From contig JAJZAS010000100.1 in the NCBI GenBank assembly GCA_021799325.1, positions 1 through 6,147 of the forward strand: 6,147 bases of DNA, in the 5' to 3' direction. The position numbers and the translations under genes are program-made. The notes beneath the pieces are model-generated. The model made no database searches and was not told the origin of the DNA. It was given only the letters and a program-made list of their open reading frames with translations. This DNA comes from Bacillota bacterium. GTDB lineage: Bacteria; Bacillota; Bacilli; Alicyclobacillales; SLC66. The number at the start of each line of letters is the position of its first letter. Position 1 is the first letter of the stretch. Shown one piece after another: positions 1 through 5,828 of the stretch.

Positions 1-508
1 TCCCATGACCTACATAGTCACGAACAATCGACATTCCTTGCTCTTCGACATAAACTTGGACCGCATGAGAGATGTCTGATAAGCGGTTCCCGGATTTCGC
101 CATTTTAATTCCTTCATACAATGAGGCTTGGGTCACATCCAAAAGCCGTTTGGCTTCTGCGGATATGGTTCCCACTGCAAACGTGTTAGCGGAATCGCCA
201 TGATAACCCTTGTAATACGCACCAATATCTACAGAAATGATATCCCCATCATTCAATTTCCTCGAGCCTGGAATTCCATGCACCAATTCTTCATTGACCG
301 ATGCACAGATCGATGCGGGAAACCCTTGATATCCCTTAAAAGACGGTGTGGCTCCTGCTTGGAGAATGATTTTCTCCACCTCAGCATCAAGTTCCCTGGT
401 TGTGATTCCCGGTTCAATAATTTTTCGAACCGCGTCATGTGCCATTGCCACAATTCTGCCCGCTTCACGCATGATTTCCAGTTCGTGTTTTGACTTGGTA
501 GTAATCAC
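1..508 (-). CDS. map: Methionine aminopeptidase, type I (3' end cut off by window edge)
   Basis: This is the N-terminal 169 residues of a type I methionine aminopeptidase, the cytosolic metalloenzyme that removes the initiator methionine from new proteins when the second residue is small. The protein begins VITTKSKHELEIMREAGRIV, typical of the pita-bread fold. Visible active-site residues are His77 (in VHGIPGSR), metal ligands Asp94 (in SVDIG) and Asp105 (in HGDSA), and His168 (in YVGHG) at the very edge of the window. The two glutamate ligands known in the family lie beyond it. Family members are about 250 residues, so roughly a third is missing. The start is GTG at 508-506: it overlaps the adk stop as GTGA and has CGGAGG 8 nt upstream. 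The next in-frame ATG is codon 13, which would remove conserved sequence. Translation is probably coupled to adk. The family assignment is very secure; completeness is simply outside the window. Confidence 0.96.
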   Translation of the reverse strand, partial: MITTKSKHELEIMREAGRIVAMAHDAVRKIIEPGITTRELDAEVEKIILQAGATPSFKGYQGFPASICASVNEELVHGIPGSRKLNDGDIISVDIGAYYKGYHGDSANTFAVGTISAEAKRLLDVTQASLYEGIKMAKSGNRLSDISHAVQVYVEEQGMSIVRDYVGHG

Positions 509-1158
509 TCTGCTTGCCTCCGAAGCGCTTGGCGAATATCCTCATAGACTTCGCCGATCGGATTCTCTCCCTTGATTCTTGTCAGTAGTCCACGATCTTC
601 ATAATACTTCGCAAGTTCCCCTGTTCTTCCAAGGTTTTCGCGTAAACGGACACTGACTGCCTCCGGTCGATCATCTTCGCGCTGTATTAGTGGGCTTCCA
701 CACCTGTCACATTCGTCTTGCGTATTAGGCGGATTAAGTGTGACATGATAGGAGGCTCCACATTTAGAACATACCCTACGACCAGTCAGCCGATGGTGTA
801 GTTCTTCTTCCGAGACCTCTAAGTATAACACATTGGTAAGCGGAAGTCTTTCCTCTTCCAACATCTTATCAAGCGCCTCGGCTTGTGCAATCGTTCTTGG
901 AAAACCATCTAGCAAAAACCCTTGAGCCGCATCCGGTTGGAGCAACCGTTCCCGAACAATTTTGATCGTAAGTTCATCGGGCACCAACAGTCCTTGATCA
1001 AGGTAGCTCTTAACTTCCTCGCCAAGCAAGGTCTTCTCTTTAATCGCGGCACGGAAAATATCTCCCGTTGCAATATGCGGTATATGAAACTCGTCCATGA
1101 TGCTTACCGCTTGCGTTCCTTTACCTGCGCCAGGCAGACCTAAGAATATTACCTGCAT
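505..1158 (-). CDS. adk: Adenylate kinase with zinc-type four-cysteine LID
   Basis: Cytosolic adenylate kinase, which interconverts ATP + AMP and 2 ADP. With the ATG at 1158-1156 the protein is 217 residues, the usual long-form length. In order it shows the P-loop GLPGAGKGT (residues 7-15), the AMP-binding region, DGFPRT (84-89, with the conserved Arg88), a LID domain at about 127-164 with Cys130, Cys133, Cys150 and Cys153 (CSKC and CDRC), then DDR (162-164) and RLREN (171-175). In homologues of known structure such a LID binds one zinc, so I infer zinc binding here. A longer reading from GTG at 1179 would add seven residues (MEKRGIQ), but the purine-rich ribosome binding site lies inside that extension and the family starts directly before the first beta strand, so the ATG is preferred. 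The gene starts 29 nt after secY and its TGA overlaps the map GTG. Confidence 0.97.
   Translation of the reverse strand: MQVIFLGLPGAGKGTQAVSIMDEFHIPHIATGDIFRAAIKEKTLLGEEVKSYLDQGLLVPDELTIKIVRERLLQPDAAQGFLLDGFPRTIAQAEALDKMLEEERLPLTNVLYLEVSEEELHHRLTGRRVCSKCGASYHVTLNPPNTQDECDRCGSPLIQREDDRPEAVSVRLRENLGRTGELAKYYEDRGLLTRIKGENPIGEVYEDIRQALRRQAE
517..522 (-). promoter_or_regulatory. Ribosome binding site for map, inside adk
   Basis: CGGAGG lies within the last codons of adk and ends 8 nt before the GTG codon at 508-506. No ATG lies at a suitable distance, so this site fixes the GTG as the map start and supports adk-map translational coupling. Confidence 0.85.
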
Positions 1159-1164
1159 CTGGAT

Positions 1165-1171
1165 CCCCCTC
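1165..1171 (-). promoter_or_regulatory. Ribosome binding site for adk (decides the ATG start)
   Basis: GAGGGGG ends 6 nt before the ATG at 1158-1156 (9 nt if only GAGG is counted). It is not a perfect anti-16S match, but it is the only purine tract in the 29-nt secY-adk gap placed for this ATG. The alternative GTG at 1179 has no comparable site upstream. Confidence 0.7.
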
Positions 1172-1187
1172 TTCTCCACTCATCTCA

Positions 1188-2486
1188 CTAGCGAATAAAC
1201 CCTTTGTAACTCCGCTGCAACATCTGCCCCTTCAATTGCTTAACGGTGTCGAGCAAGACGCTGACGACAATCAGCAAAGAAGTTCCAGCAAAGTAGTACA
1301 CGATGCCGCTAAGACCAGTTACTGATGCAACAATCGTAGGTACTACCGATATGACAGCGAGAAACAATCCGCCGATCAGAGAAAGTCGATTGATCAGTCG
1401 CACCAAATAATTTTCCGTGTCTTTCCCTGGTCTAATCCCCACAATGTAACCAGAACTCTTTTGCATGTTCTCTGCCAACTGCTGTGGGTTGATCTGAATA
1501 AATGCATAGAAAAAGGTGAATGCGATAATCAATACCGCTTCAATCCCTACAAACCAGTGCGAGGTGGGCGTAAACACGTTGATAATCCAATCCGCCACTT
1601 TATTGCCACGAAAGAACTGCGCAATGATGGTCGGGAAAAACAGCACTGATGTCGCAAAAATAATTGGTATCACACCAGCGGCATTGACCTTTAACGGAAT
1701 GTGTGTGGTTTGTCCTCCATACACTTTCATGCCAATCTGTTGGCGGGTGTATTGAACGGGAATCCGACGCACAGCCTGTTGCACAAACACAATAAATGTA
1801 GTGATGAGTAATAGCCCGACAAGTAACAATACCACTTTAATGATGTTCAAAAACAGTTGATCTGGGTGCGCATAAAACCAGTTGCTATAGATCTGCGGAA
1901 TGATGACTTCCACACGGGACAGAATACTGAGAAAGATGATCACGGAGATCCCGTTACCGACACCCTTATCCGTGATTTGTTCACCCATCCACATCAATAG
2001 TGTGGTACCTGCAGTCATCGTGATGGCAATGACTGCATAAGTCCATAGACTGGGATCAGTGATAAACCCCGACCCGATCTGGCGACTGAAAGAAAACGTC
2101 AAGGCTACCGATTGGATAAGCCCTAAAGCAACCGTCAGATAGCGCGTCCACTGATTCAGCTTCACACGCCCGGTCTCGCCCTCTTTCGACCAGTCCTCCC
2201 ACTGTTTGATGACCCCCATTTGCAACAATTGCACCACAATGGAGGCCGTCACATAAGGGTAGATGCTCATGGAGAAAATGGAGAAGTTATATAGTGCCCC
2301 ACCAGAAAAAGTGTTCAATATGCCAATAAGTGGACTTTTACCTGCCATCGATTGCAACAGTTGAGCATTCACTCCCGGTACGGGGATGACTGCGCCGATG
2401 CGGTAAATAGCAAGAAAAAGCAGCGTAAAGAGCACTCTTTTACGTAGGTCTTTGGCTTTCCAAAGCTTCCCCAACGAATACATCAT
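1188..2486 (-). CDS. secY: Preprotein translocase subunit SecY
   Basis: SecY is the channel subunit of the SecYEG translocon in the plasma membrane, through which unfolded precursors are exported by SecA or inserted by SRP-bound ribosomes. The 432-residue protein has the expected ten hydrophobic segments, roughly 18-38, 68-90, 114-136, 147-166, 176-195, 212-236, 265-292, 310-332, 368-388 and 392-413, with a plug-like stretch after the first segment at about 50-65. Conserved pieces include GVGNGIS (175-181), the basic cytoplasmic loop RRIPVQY (240-246), PLKVNAAGVIPIIFA (264-278) and the loop GIRPGK (350-355), whose arginine matters for SecA-driven transport in homologues. Two tandem ATG codons (2486 and 2483) follow the rplO stop by 1 and 4 nt. 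The first matches the B. subtilis N-terminal length; the second is better spaced from the ribosome binding site. Tandem stops TAG-TGA end the frame. Location after rplO is canonical. Confidence 0.98.
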   Translation of the reverse strand: MMYSLGKLWKAKDLRKRVLFTLLFLAIYRIGAVIPVPGVNAQLLQSMAGKSPLIGILNTFSGGALYNFSIFSMSIYPYVTASIVVQLLQMGVIKQWEDWSKEGETGRVKLNQWTRYLTVALGLIQSVALTFSFSRQIGSGFITDPSLWTYAVIAITMTAGTTLLMWMGEQITDKGVGNGISVIIFLSILSRVEVIIPQIYSNWFYAHPDQLFLNIIKVVLLLVGLLLITTFIVFVQQAVRRIPVQYTRQQIGMKVYGGQTTHIPLKVNAAGVIPIIFATSVLFFPTIIAQFFRGNKVADWIINVFTPTSHWFVGIEAVLIIAFTFFYAFIQINPQQLAENMQKSSGYIVGIRPGKDTENYLVRLINRLSLIGGLFLAVISVVPTIVASVTGLSGIVYYFAGTSLLIVVSVLLDTVKQLKGQMLQRSYKGFIR

Positions 2487-2487
2487 C

Positions 2488-2931
2488 TCAGATCACCTCG
2501 GCAGTGCCGCCAGCAGCCACGATTTTTTCCTTTGCTGATCCAGAAAAAGCGTGGGCTTTCACGTTAAGCGCTACCGAAAGATCCCCATTCCCCAAAATTT
2601 TGACTCCGTCTTTAACCTGCTTGACAATCCCAAGTTCACTAAGTAGATCGGGTGTCACTTCAGTTCCTGGAGCCAATGTGTCAAGCTGTGCCAGATTGAC
2701 GATGCTCCATTCTTTCCTAAACGGGTAGTTGGAGAATCCTCTTTTTGGCAATCGACGGAAAAGTGGAGTTTGGCCACCTTCAAATCCAGGCCTTACGCCA
2801 CCGCCAGAACGCGCCCACTGTCCTTTATGACCGCGTCCGGAAGTCTTGCCTAGTCCTGAGCCAATGCCGCGACCAAGGCGTTTCCTGCTCGTGCGCGAAC
2901 CAAGTGCCGGCCGCAACTCGTCCAGTTTCAT
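2488..2931 (-). CDS. rplO: 50S ribosomal protein L15
   Basis: L15 (uL15) is a late-assembling protein of the large subunit whose extended N-terminal arm threads into 23S rRNA. The 147-residue product matches the family's usual size. The N-terminal arm is rich in glycine, arginine and lysine, with RLGRGIGSGLGKTSGRGHKG at residues 18-37, then RSGGGVRPGFEGGQTPL (41-57) and RRLPKRGF (59-66). The C-terminal globular part ends AAGGTAEVI. The ATG at 2931-2929 has GGAGG 9 nt upstream, 22 nt after rpmD. The TGA stop sits 1 nt before the first secY ATG, the usual L15-SecY junction. The start codon overlaps a TATAAT hexamer, discussed under findings. Confidence 0.98.
   Translation of the reverse strand: MKLDELRPALGSRTSRKRLGRGIGSGLGKTSGRGHKGQWARSGGGVRPGFEGGQTPLFRRLPKRGFSNYPFRKEWSIVNLAQLDTLAPGTEVTPDLLSELGIVKQVKDGVKILGNGDLSVALNVKAHAFSGSAKEKIVAAGGTAEVI
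2491..2499 (-). promoter_or_regulatory. Ribosome binding site for secY, inside the end of rplO
   Basis: GAGGTGATC overlaps the final codons of rplO (Glu-Val-Ile before TGA). The GAGGTGAT core ends 5 nt before the first ATG and 8 nt before the second, so either methionine could be used. The placement implies secY translation is tied to completion of L15. Confidence 0.8.
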
Positions 2932-2953
2932 TATAAAATCCCTCCAGCTCGCA

Positions 2954-3142
2954 TTACTCCTCGACTTCGATACAAGTGACGAGGTGACTGATTTTACCTA
3001 CCATACCGCGAATGCTCGGAGTATCAATATGCACCACTTTTTGATGCATTTTGTGAAGTCCCAGCGCGCGAACGGTGGCTCGTTGCTTCTCATTTCGCCC
3101 GATTGGGCTGCGAACCAACGTGATTTCCAGTTGCTTCACCAT
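2954..3142 (-). CDS. rpmD: 50S ribosomal protein L30
   Basis: L30 (uL30) is a small protein on the large subunit with a ferredoxin-like fold. From the ATG at 3142 it is 62 residues: VKQLEITLVRSPIGR at the N-terminus, then RATVRALGL (21-29) and VVHIDTPSIRGMVGKISHLV (37-56), all typical of bacterial L30. The start is uncertain by one codon either way. ATG at 3145 lies only 2 nt from the AGGAGG ribosome binding site, which is too close. ATG at 3142 lies 5 nt away, and GTG at 3139 lies 8 nt away; the GTG would give a 61-residue product whose N-terminus aligns without offset to B. subtilis L30 as I recall it. I chose the middle option. The ribosome binding site overlaps the rpsE stop codon. It ends with TAA 22 nt before rplO. 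Confidence 0.95.
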   Translation of the reverse strand: MVKQLEITLVRSPIGRNEKQRATVRALGLHKMHQKVVHIDTPSIRGMVGKISHLVTCIEVEE

Positions 3143-3147
3143 CATGC

Positions 3148-3153
3148 CCTCCT
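3148..3153 (-). promoter_or_regulatory. Ribosome binding site for rpmD, merged with the rpsE stop
   Basis: AGGAGG begins inside the TAG stop of rpsE, giving TAGGAGGG. Distances to the candidate starts are 2 nt (ATG 3145), 5 nt (ATG 3142) and 8 nt (GTG 3139), so it argues against the first ATG. Confidence 0.85.
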
Positions 3154-3649
3154 AGCGTTGCAAATCTTCAAGCGGAATTCCACGAAGCGCTGCTACGTCT
3201 TCTGGACGTTTCAGCAACTTCAGGCCTTCAATGGTAGCTTGCACCATGTTGATGGCATTGGAAGAACCTAAAGATTTCGTCACGATATCTTTTACCCCTG
3301 CAAGTTCAAGCACTGCACGCGCCGGACCACCGGCAATAACACCAGTACCTTCTCTAGCGGGACGAATCAATACTTTTCCCGCGCCAAAGTGACCAGTGAT
3401 TTCATGAGGAACGGTTGTGCCATGCATGGGAACCCGAATCAGGTTTTTCTTTGCATCAGCTACGCCTTTGCGCACAGCTTCCTGCACTTCTGATGCTTTC
3501 CCAAGTCCAGCACCGACATGTCCCTGCTCATCTCCGACAACCACCAGTGCGCTAAAGCTGAAACGACGACCGCCTTTTACCACTTTCGCTACGCGATTGA
3601 TCGATACCACACGTTCCGATAGCTCCAAATTCGATGGATCAATAAGCAC
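3152..3649 (-). CDS. rpsE: 30S ribosomal protein S5
   Basis: S5 (uS5) belongs to the small-subunit body and takes part in decoding accuracy and mRNA unwinding at the entry channel. The 165-residue protein begins with a short IDPSNLELSERV arm. The double-stranded-RNA-binding-like N-terminal domain covers about 12-77 and includes the loop VVKGGRRFSFSAL (23-35); changes in this loop give spectinomycin resistance in known bacteria, and it looks like the unmodified form. The C-terminal domain shows GTTVPHEI (77-84), GTGVIAGGPARAVLELAG (101-118) and KSLGS (125-129). The start is GTG at 3649-3647, aligning with family N-termini; no ATG lies nearby in frame. Its ribosome binding site AGGAGG (3660-3665) is 10 nt away, slightly long. 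The gene lies 26 nt after rplR and its TAG overlaps the rpmD ribosome binding site. Confidence 0.98.
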   Translation of the reverse strand: MLIDPSNLELSERVVSINRVAKVVKGGRRFSFSALVVVGDEQGHVGAGLGKASEVQEAVRKGVADAKKNLIRVPMHGTTVPHEITGHFGAGKVLIRPAREGTGVIAGGPARAVLELAGVKDIVTKSLGSSNAINMVQATIEGLKLLKRPEDVAALRGIPLEDLQR

Positions 3650-3659
3650 GAACGTAATC

Positions 3660-3665
3660 CCTCCT
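3660..3665 (-). promoter_or_regulatory. Ribosome binding site for rpsE (supports a GTG start)
   Basis: AGGAGG in the 26-nt rplR-rpsE gap, 10 nt before GTG at 3649-3647. No ATG is available in frame close to it, so the GTG is the only plausible initiator. Confidence 0.8.
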
Positions 3666-3675
3666 TCTCGCCTGA

Positions 3676-4044
3676 TTAAAATTCAAGCCCTGCTTCGCGA
3701 GCTGCATCAGCCAATACTTGAATTCGACCATGGTACAAATATCCGCCGCGATCAAACACTACCGCGCTAATTCCTTTTTCCTTTGCACGTTCAGCCACTA
3801 GTTTGCCAATCGCTTGCGCCGCCTCCATTGTATTGCCGTGCGGAATCTGTTCACGTACGGATTTCTCCACAGTGGACGCGGACACAATCGTGCGCCCCGC
3901 AACATCATCAATCACTTGCGCGTAGATGTGCTGTTCCGAACGAAATACATTTAGGCGCGGCCTCTCCTGGGTACCAGACAGACGACGACGGATCCTGAAG
4001 TGACGACGCTTGCGTACAGCATCTTTATCCGGTTTCGTAATCAC
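3676..4044 (-). CDS. rplR: 50S ribosomal protein L18
   Basis: L18 (uL18) binds 5S rRNA and, with L5, anchors it in the central protuberance of the large subunit. The 122-residue product is near the usual 120. It has the basic N-terminal arm (residues 4-30, rich in Arg and Lys, ending SGTQERPRLNVFRS at 23-36), then HIYAQVIDD (39-47), TIVSAST (52-58), and the C-terminal block GISAVVFDRGGYLYHGR (91-107) and LADAAREAGLEF (111-122). The start is GTG at 4044-4042, with AGGAG 9 nt upstream; the MITK start is the same as in B. subtilis. The gap from rplF is 16 nt and to rpsE 26 nt. Nothing appears degraded. Confidence 0.98.
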   Translation of the reverse strand: MITKPDKDAVRKRRHFRIRRRLSGTQERPRLNVFRSEQHIYAQVIDDVAGRTIVSASTVEKSVREQIPHGNTMEAAQAIGKLVAERAKEKGISAVVFDRGGYLYHGRIQVLADAAREAGLEF

Positions 4045-4060
4045 AGTTCCACGCTCCTAC

Positions 4061-4600
4061 CTACTTCTTGCCGGTCTTACCGACTTTTTGGCGAACTCTT
4101 TCATTCTCATACCGTACACCTTTGCCTTTGTAAGGTTCAGGTTTACGAATATCCCTAATCTTTGCAGCAAAGATGCCGACTTTTTCCTTGTCGATGCCTT
4201 TTACAATCAGACGATTGTTGGCGGGCACTTCAAGTTCAATTCCTTCTGAAGGGATGATTTCAACCGGGTGGGAAAACCCAAGCGACATCGTCACCTTATC
4301 TCCATTTTTTGCTGCGCGATAACCTACGCCGACAAGCTCAAGCACCTTTTGATAGCCGTTTGAAACACCCTCGACCATATTCGCCACCACACTGCGAGTG
4401 GTACCGTGCAAACTGCGATGCGTTTTTGATTCTGACGGCCTTTCAACTACGACTTGATCACTTTCAACGCGCACGATCATGTCCTGATGCAATTCGCGGG
4501 TAAGCGTTCCTTTCGGTCCTTTCACCGTCATCACGCGGCCATCAAGTTTGACCTCTACCCCTTGCGGAATGGAAACTGGTTTTTTGCCAATACGGGACAC
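4061..4600 (-). CDS. rplF: 50S ribosomal protein L6
   Basis: L6 (uL6) sits near the base of the L7/L12 stalk and the sarcin-ricin loop, in the region where translation GTPases dock. At 179 residues it has the length of B. subtilis L6. Two repeated alpha-beta domains are visible: the first begins SRIGKKPVSIP (2-12) with VKGPKGTL (26-33), and the second includes GVGYRA (91-96) and LGFSHPVE (107-114). The rRNA-binding C-terminal end has IRKPEPYKGKGVRY (151-164) and VGKTGKK (173-179). The start is GTG at 4600-4598, preceded by a strong AGGAGGTG (4607-4614) with 6 nt of spacing after that octamer. It follows rpsH by 33 nt, the longest gap in the window. Confidence 0.98.
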   Translation of the reverse strand: MSRIGKKPVSIPQGVEVKLDGRVMTVKGPKGTLTRELHQDMIVRVESDQVVVERPSESKTHRSLHGTTRSVVANMVEGVSNGYQKVLELVGVGYRAAKNGDKVTMSLGFSHPVEIIPSEGIELEVPANNRLIVKGIDKEKVGIFAAKIRDIRKPEPYKGKGVRYENERVRQKVGKTGKK

Positions 4601-4633
4601 AATCTACACCTCCTGACCTGCTAGTTCATTACA

Positions 4634-5032
4634 TTACCAGACGTAGCAGAGTACCTCGCCGCCAACCTGGCTTTGCCTTGCCTTGCGATCTGTCATAATG
4701 CCCTTTGAAGTAGAAACGATAGCAATACCGAGACCACCGAGAACACGCGGCAGTTCTTCCGCCTTCGCATAAATACGAAGACCAGGTTTACTGATACGCT
4801 TCAGACCTGTGATGACTCTTTCATTGTTGGGACCGTATTTCAGATAGACGCGAATTGTACCTTGTTTGTTGTCAGGTATAAACTCCGCATCCCGCAAATA
4901 CCCCTCGTCTTTGAGAATCTGTGCAATCGCAAATTTAATTCTTGATCCTGGAATATCCACTTTTTCATGTCCGACCATGTTGCCGTTACGAATCCTCGTC
5001 AACATATCGGCAATCGGATCTGTCATCACCAT
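4634..5032 (-). CDS. rpsH: 30S ribosomal protein S8
   Basis: S8 (uS8) binds helix 21 of 16S rRNA early in small-subunit assembly and, in E. coli, also represses the spc operon by binding its own mRNA; whether that control exists here cannot be seen. The 132-residue protein starts MVMTDPIADMLTRIRN, identical in layout to B. subtilis S8. It continues with IPGSRIKFAIAQILKDEGY (27-45), NNERVITGLKRISKPG (69-84), the RNA-binding STSKGIMTD (107-115) and the C-terminal GGEVLCYVW (124-132). The ATG at 5032 has AGGAGG 9 nt upstream; the in-frame ATG two codons later would be 15 nt away and is less likely. It lies 25 nt after rpsN. Confidence 0.98.
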   Translation of the reverse strand: MVMTDPIADMLTRIRNGNMVGHEKVDIPGSRIKFAIAQILKDEGYLRDAEFIPDNKQGTIRVYLKYGPNNERVITGLKRISKPGLRIYAKAEELPRVLGGLGIAIVSTSKGIMTDRKARQSQVGGEVLCYVW

Positions 5033-5057
5033 TCAGGAAACCCTCCTTTCAAAAACC

Positions 5058-5243
5058 CTACCAACTGGCCTTTGTTACGCCGGGCAATTGGCCTTGATGC
5101 GCCAGTTCGCGGAAGCAAATCCGGCAAATTCCGTACTTGCGTAGCACTGAGTGCGGACGACCACATCGTTTACAGCGCGTATAGGCCCGAGTGCTGAATT
5201 TCGCGGGGCGTTGCGCTTTGATGATCATGGATTTTTTGGCCAC
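5058..5243 (-). CDS. rpsN: 30S ribosomal protein S14, short zinc-binding form (type Z)
   Basis: S14 (uS14) is a small-subunit head protein. The 61-residue length and the four cysteines Cys24, Cys27 (CKRC) and Cys40, Cys43 (CRIC) mark the zinc-ribbon C+ form, as opposed to the roughly 89-100-residue cysteine-free form that some Bacilli carry elsewhere and express when zinc is scarce. The sequence runs from AKKSMIIKAQRPAKF (2-16) through GRPHSVLRKYG (28-38) to GVTKASW at the end, matching Bacillus S14. The start is GTG at 5243-5241 with a perfect AGGAGG 7 nt upstream. The gene lies 18 nt after rplE, its standard place in the operon. In B. subtilis this locus is called rpsNA or rpsZ. Confidence 0.98.
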   Translation of the reverse strand: MAKKSMIIKAQRPAKFSTRAYTRCKRCGRPHSVLRKYGICRICFRELAHQGQLPGVTKASW

Positions 5244-5261
5244 AACGTAACCTCCTGTCCC

Positions 5262-5804
5262 TTAAGATTGACGGAATGGCATACCAAGCTCAGTGAGCAG
5301 AGCACGCGCTTCTTCGTCTGTATTTGCGGTGGTTACGACGACGACGTCCATGCCGCGAATTTTATCGATTTTATCGTATTCCACTTCAGGGAAAATCAGT
5401 TGTTCCCGAAGACCCAATGTATAATTGCCGCGTCCATCAAACGACTTAGGAGATACACCGCGAAAGTCGCGAACACGAGGCAACGCCACGTTAAAGAGTT
5501 TGTCGAGGAAGTGATACATCCGCTCACCGCGAAGTGTCACCTTTACCCCAATCTTTTGCCCTGCGCGAAGTTTGAATCCAGCAATAGATTTCTTAGCTTT
5601 GGTGACCACAGGTTTTTGACCGGAGATCAGCGTCAAGTCCGACACAGCAAAATCAATGATCTTCTCGTTTTGAGCGGCTTCCCCAACACCCATGTTGATG
5701 ACAACCTTTTCTAAACGAGGAACTTGCATGACGCTTTTGTATTCAAATTGTTTCATCAACGCTGACACTACTTTGTCATTGTACATATCACGAAGTCTAG
5801 CCAT
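5262..5804 (-). CDS. rplE: 50S ribosomal protein L5
   Basis: L5 (uL5) binds 5S rRNA in the central protuberance and contacts P-site tRNA and the small-subunit head. The 180-residue product is essentially the B. subtilis length (179). Family landmarks are VPRLEKVVINMGVGEA (28-43), SGQKPVVTKAKKSIAGFKLR (61-80), IGVKVTLRGERMYHFLDKL (85-103), LPRVRDFRG (108-116), GRGNYTLGLREQLIFPE (124-140) and KIRGMDVVVVTTANTDEEA (148-166). The ATG at 5804-5802 has GAGGT ending 6 nt upstream. It lies 24 nt after rplX and 18 nt before rpsN. In E. coli the rplE translation start is the S8 repressor site; no convincing matching hairpin is visible here. Confidence 0.98.
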   Translation of the reverse strand: MARLRDMYNDKVVSALMKQFEYKSVMQVPRLEKVVINMGVGEAAQNEKIIDFAVSDLTLISGQKPVVTKAKKSIAGFKLRAGQKIGVKVTLRGERMYHFLDKLFNVALPRVRDFRGVSPKSFDGRGNYTLGLREQLIFPEVEYDKIDKIRGMDVVVVTTANTDEEARALLTELGMPFRQS

Positions 5805-5828
5805 ATTCTCACCTCAATCCTGACCTGG

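Noticed and set aside
1159..1179. GTG at 1179-1177 as an upstream start for adk.
   Set aside because: It adds seven residues not expected in the family, and the ribosome binding site for the downstream ATG lies inside this extension.
1121..1183. A 20-codon reading frame on the minus strand (ATG at 1183-1181) out of frame with adk, spanning the secY-adk gap.
   Set aside because: It has no ribosome binding site, overlaps the adk start and P-loop coding region, and its peptide resembles nothing I recognise.
2621..2649. TTGACA on the plus strand inside rplO, a possible antisense promoter.
   Set aside because: At 17-nt spacing the -10 position reads TAGATC, a poor match, and no plus-strand gene follows.
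2846..3271. A 141-codon open frame on the plus strand opposite rplO, rpmD and rpsE.
   Set aside because: It crosses three real genes and their junctions on the other strand, and its composition fits a shadow frame rather than a protein.
5151..5714. A 187-codon open frame on the plus strand opposite rplE and rpsN.
   Set aside because: It is antisense to two well-conserved ribosomal genes, has no recognisable domain, and is explained as a shadow of their codon pattern.
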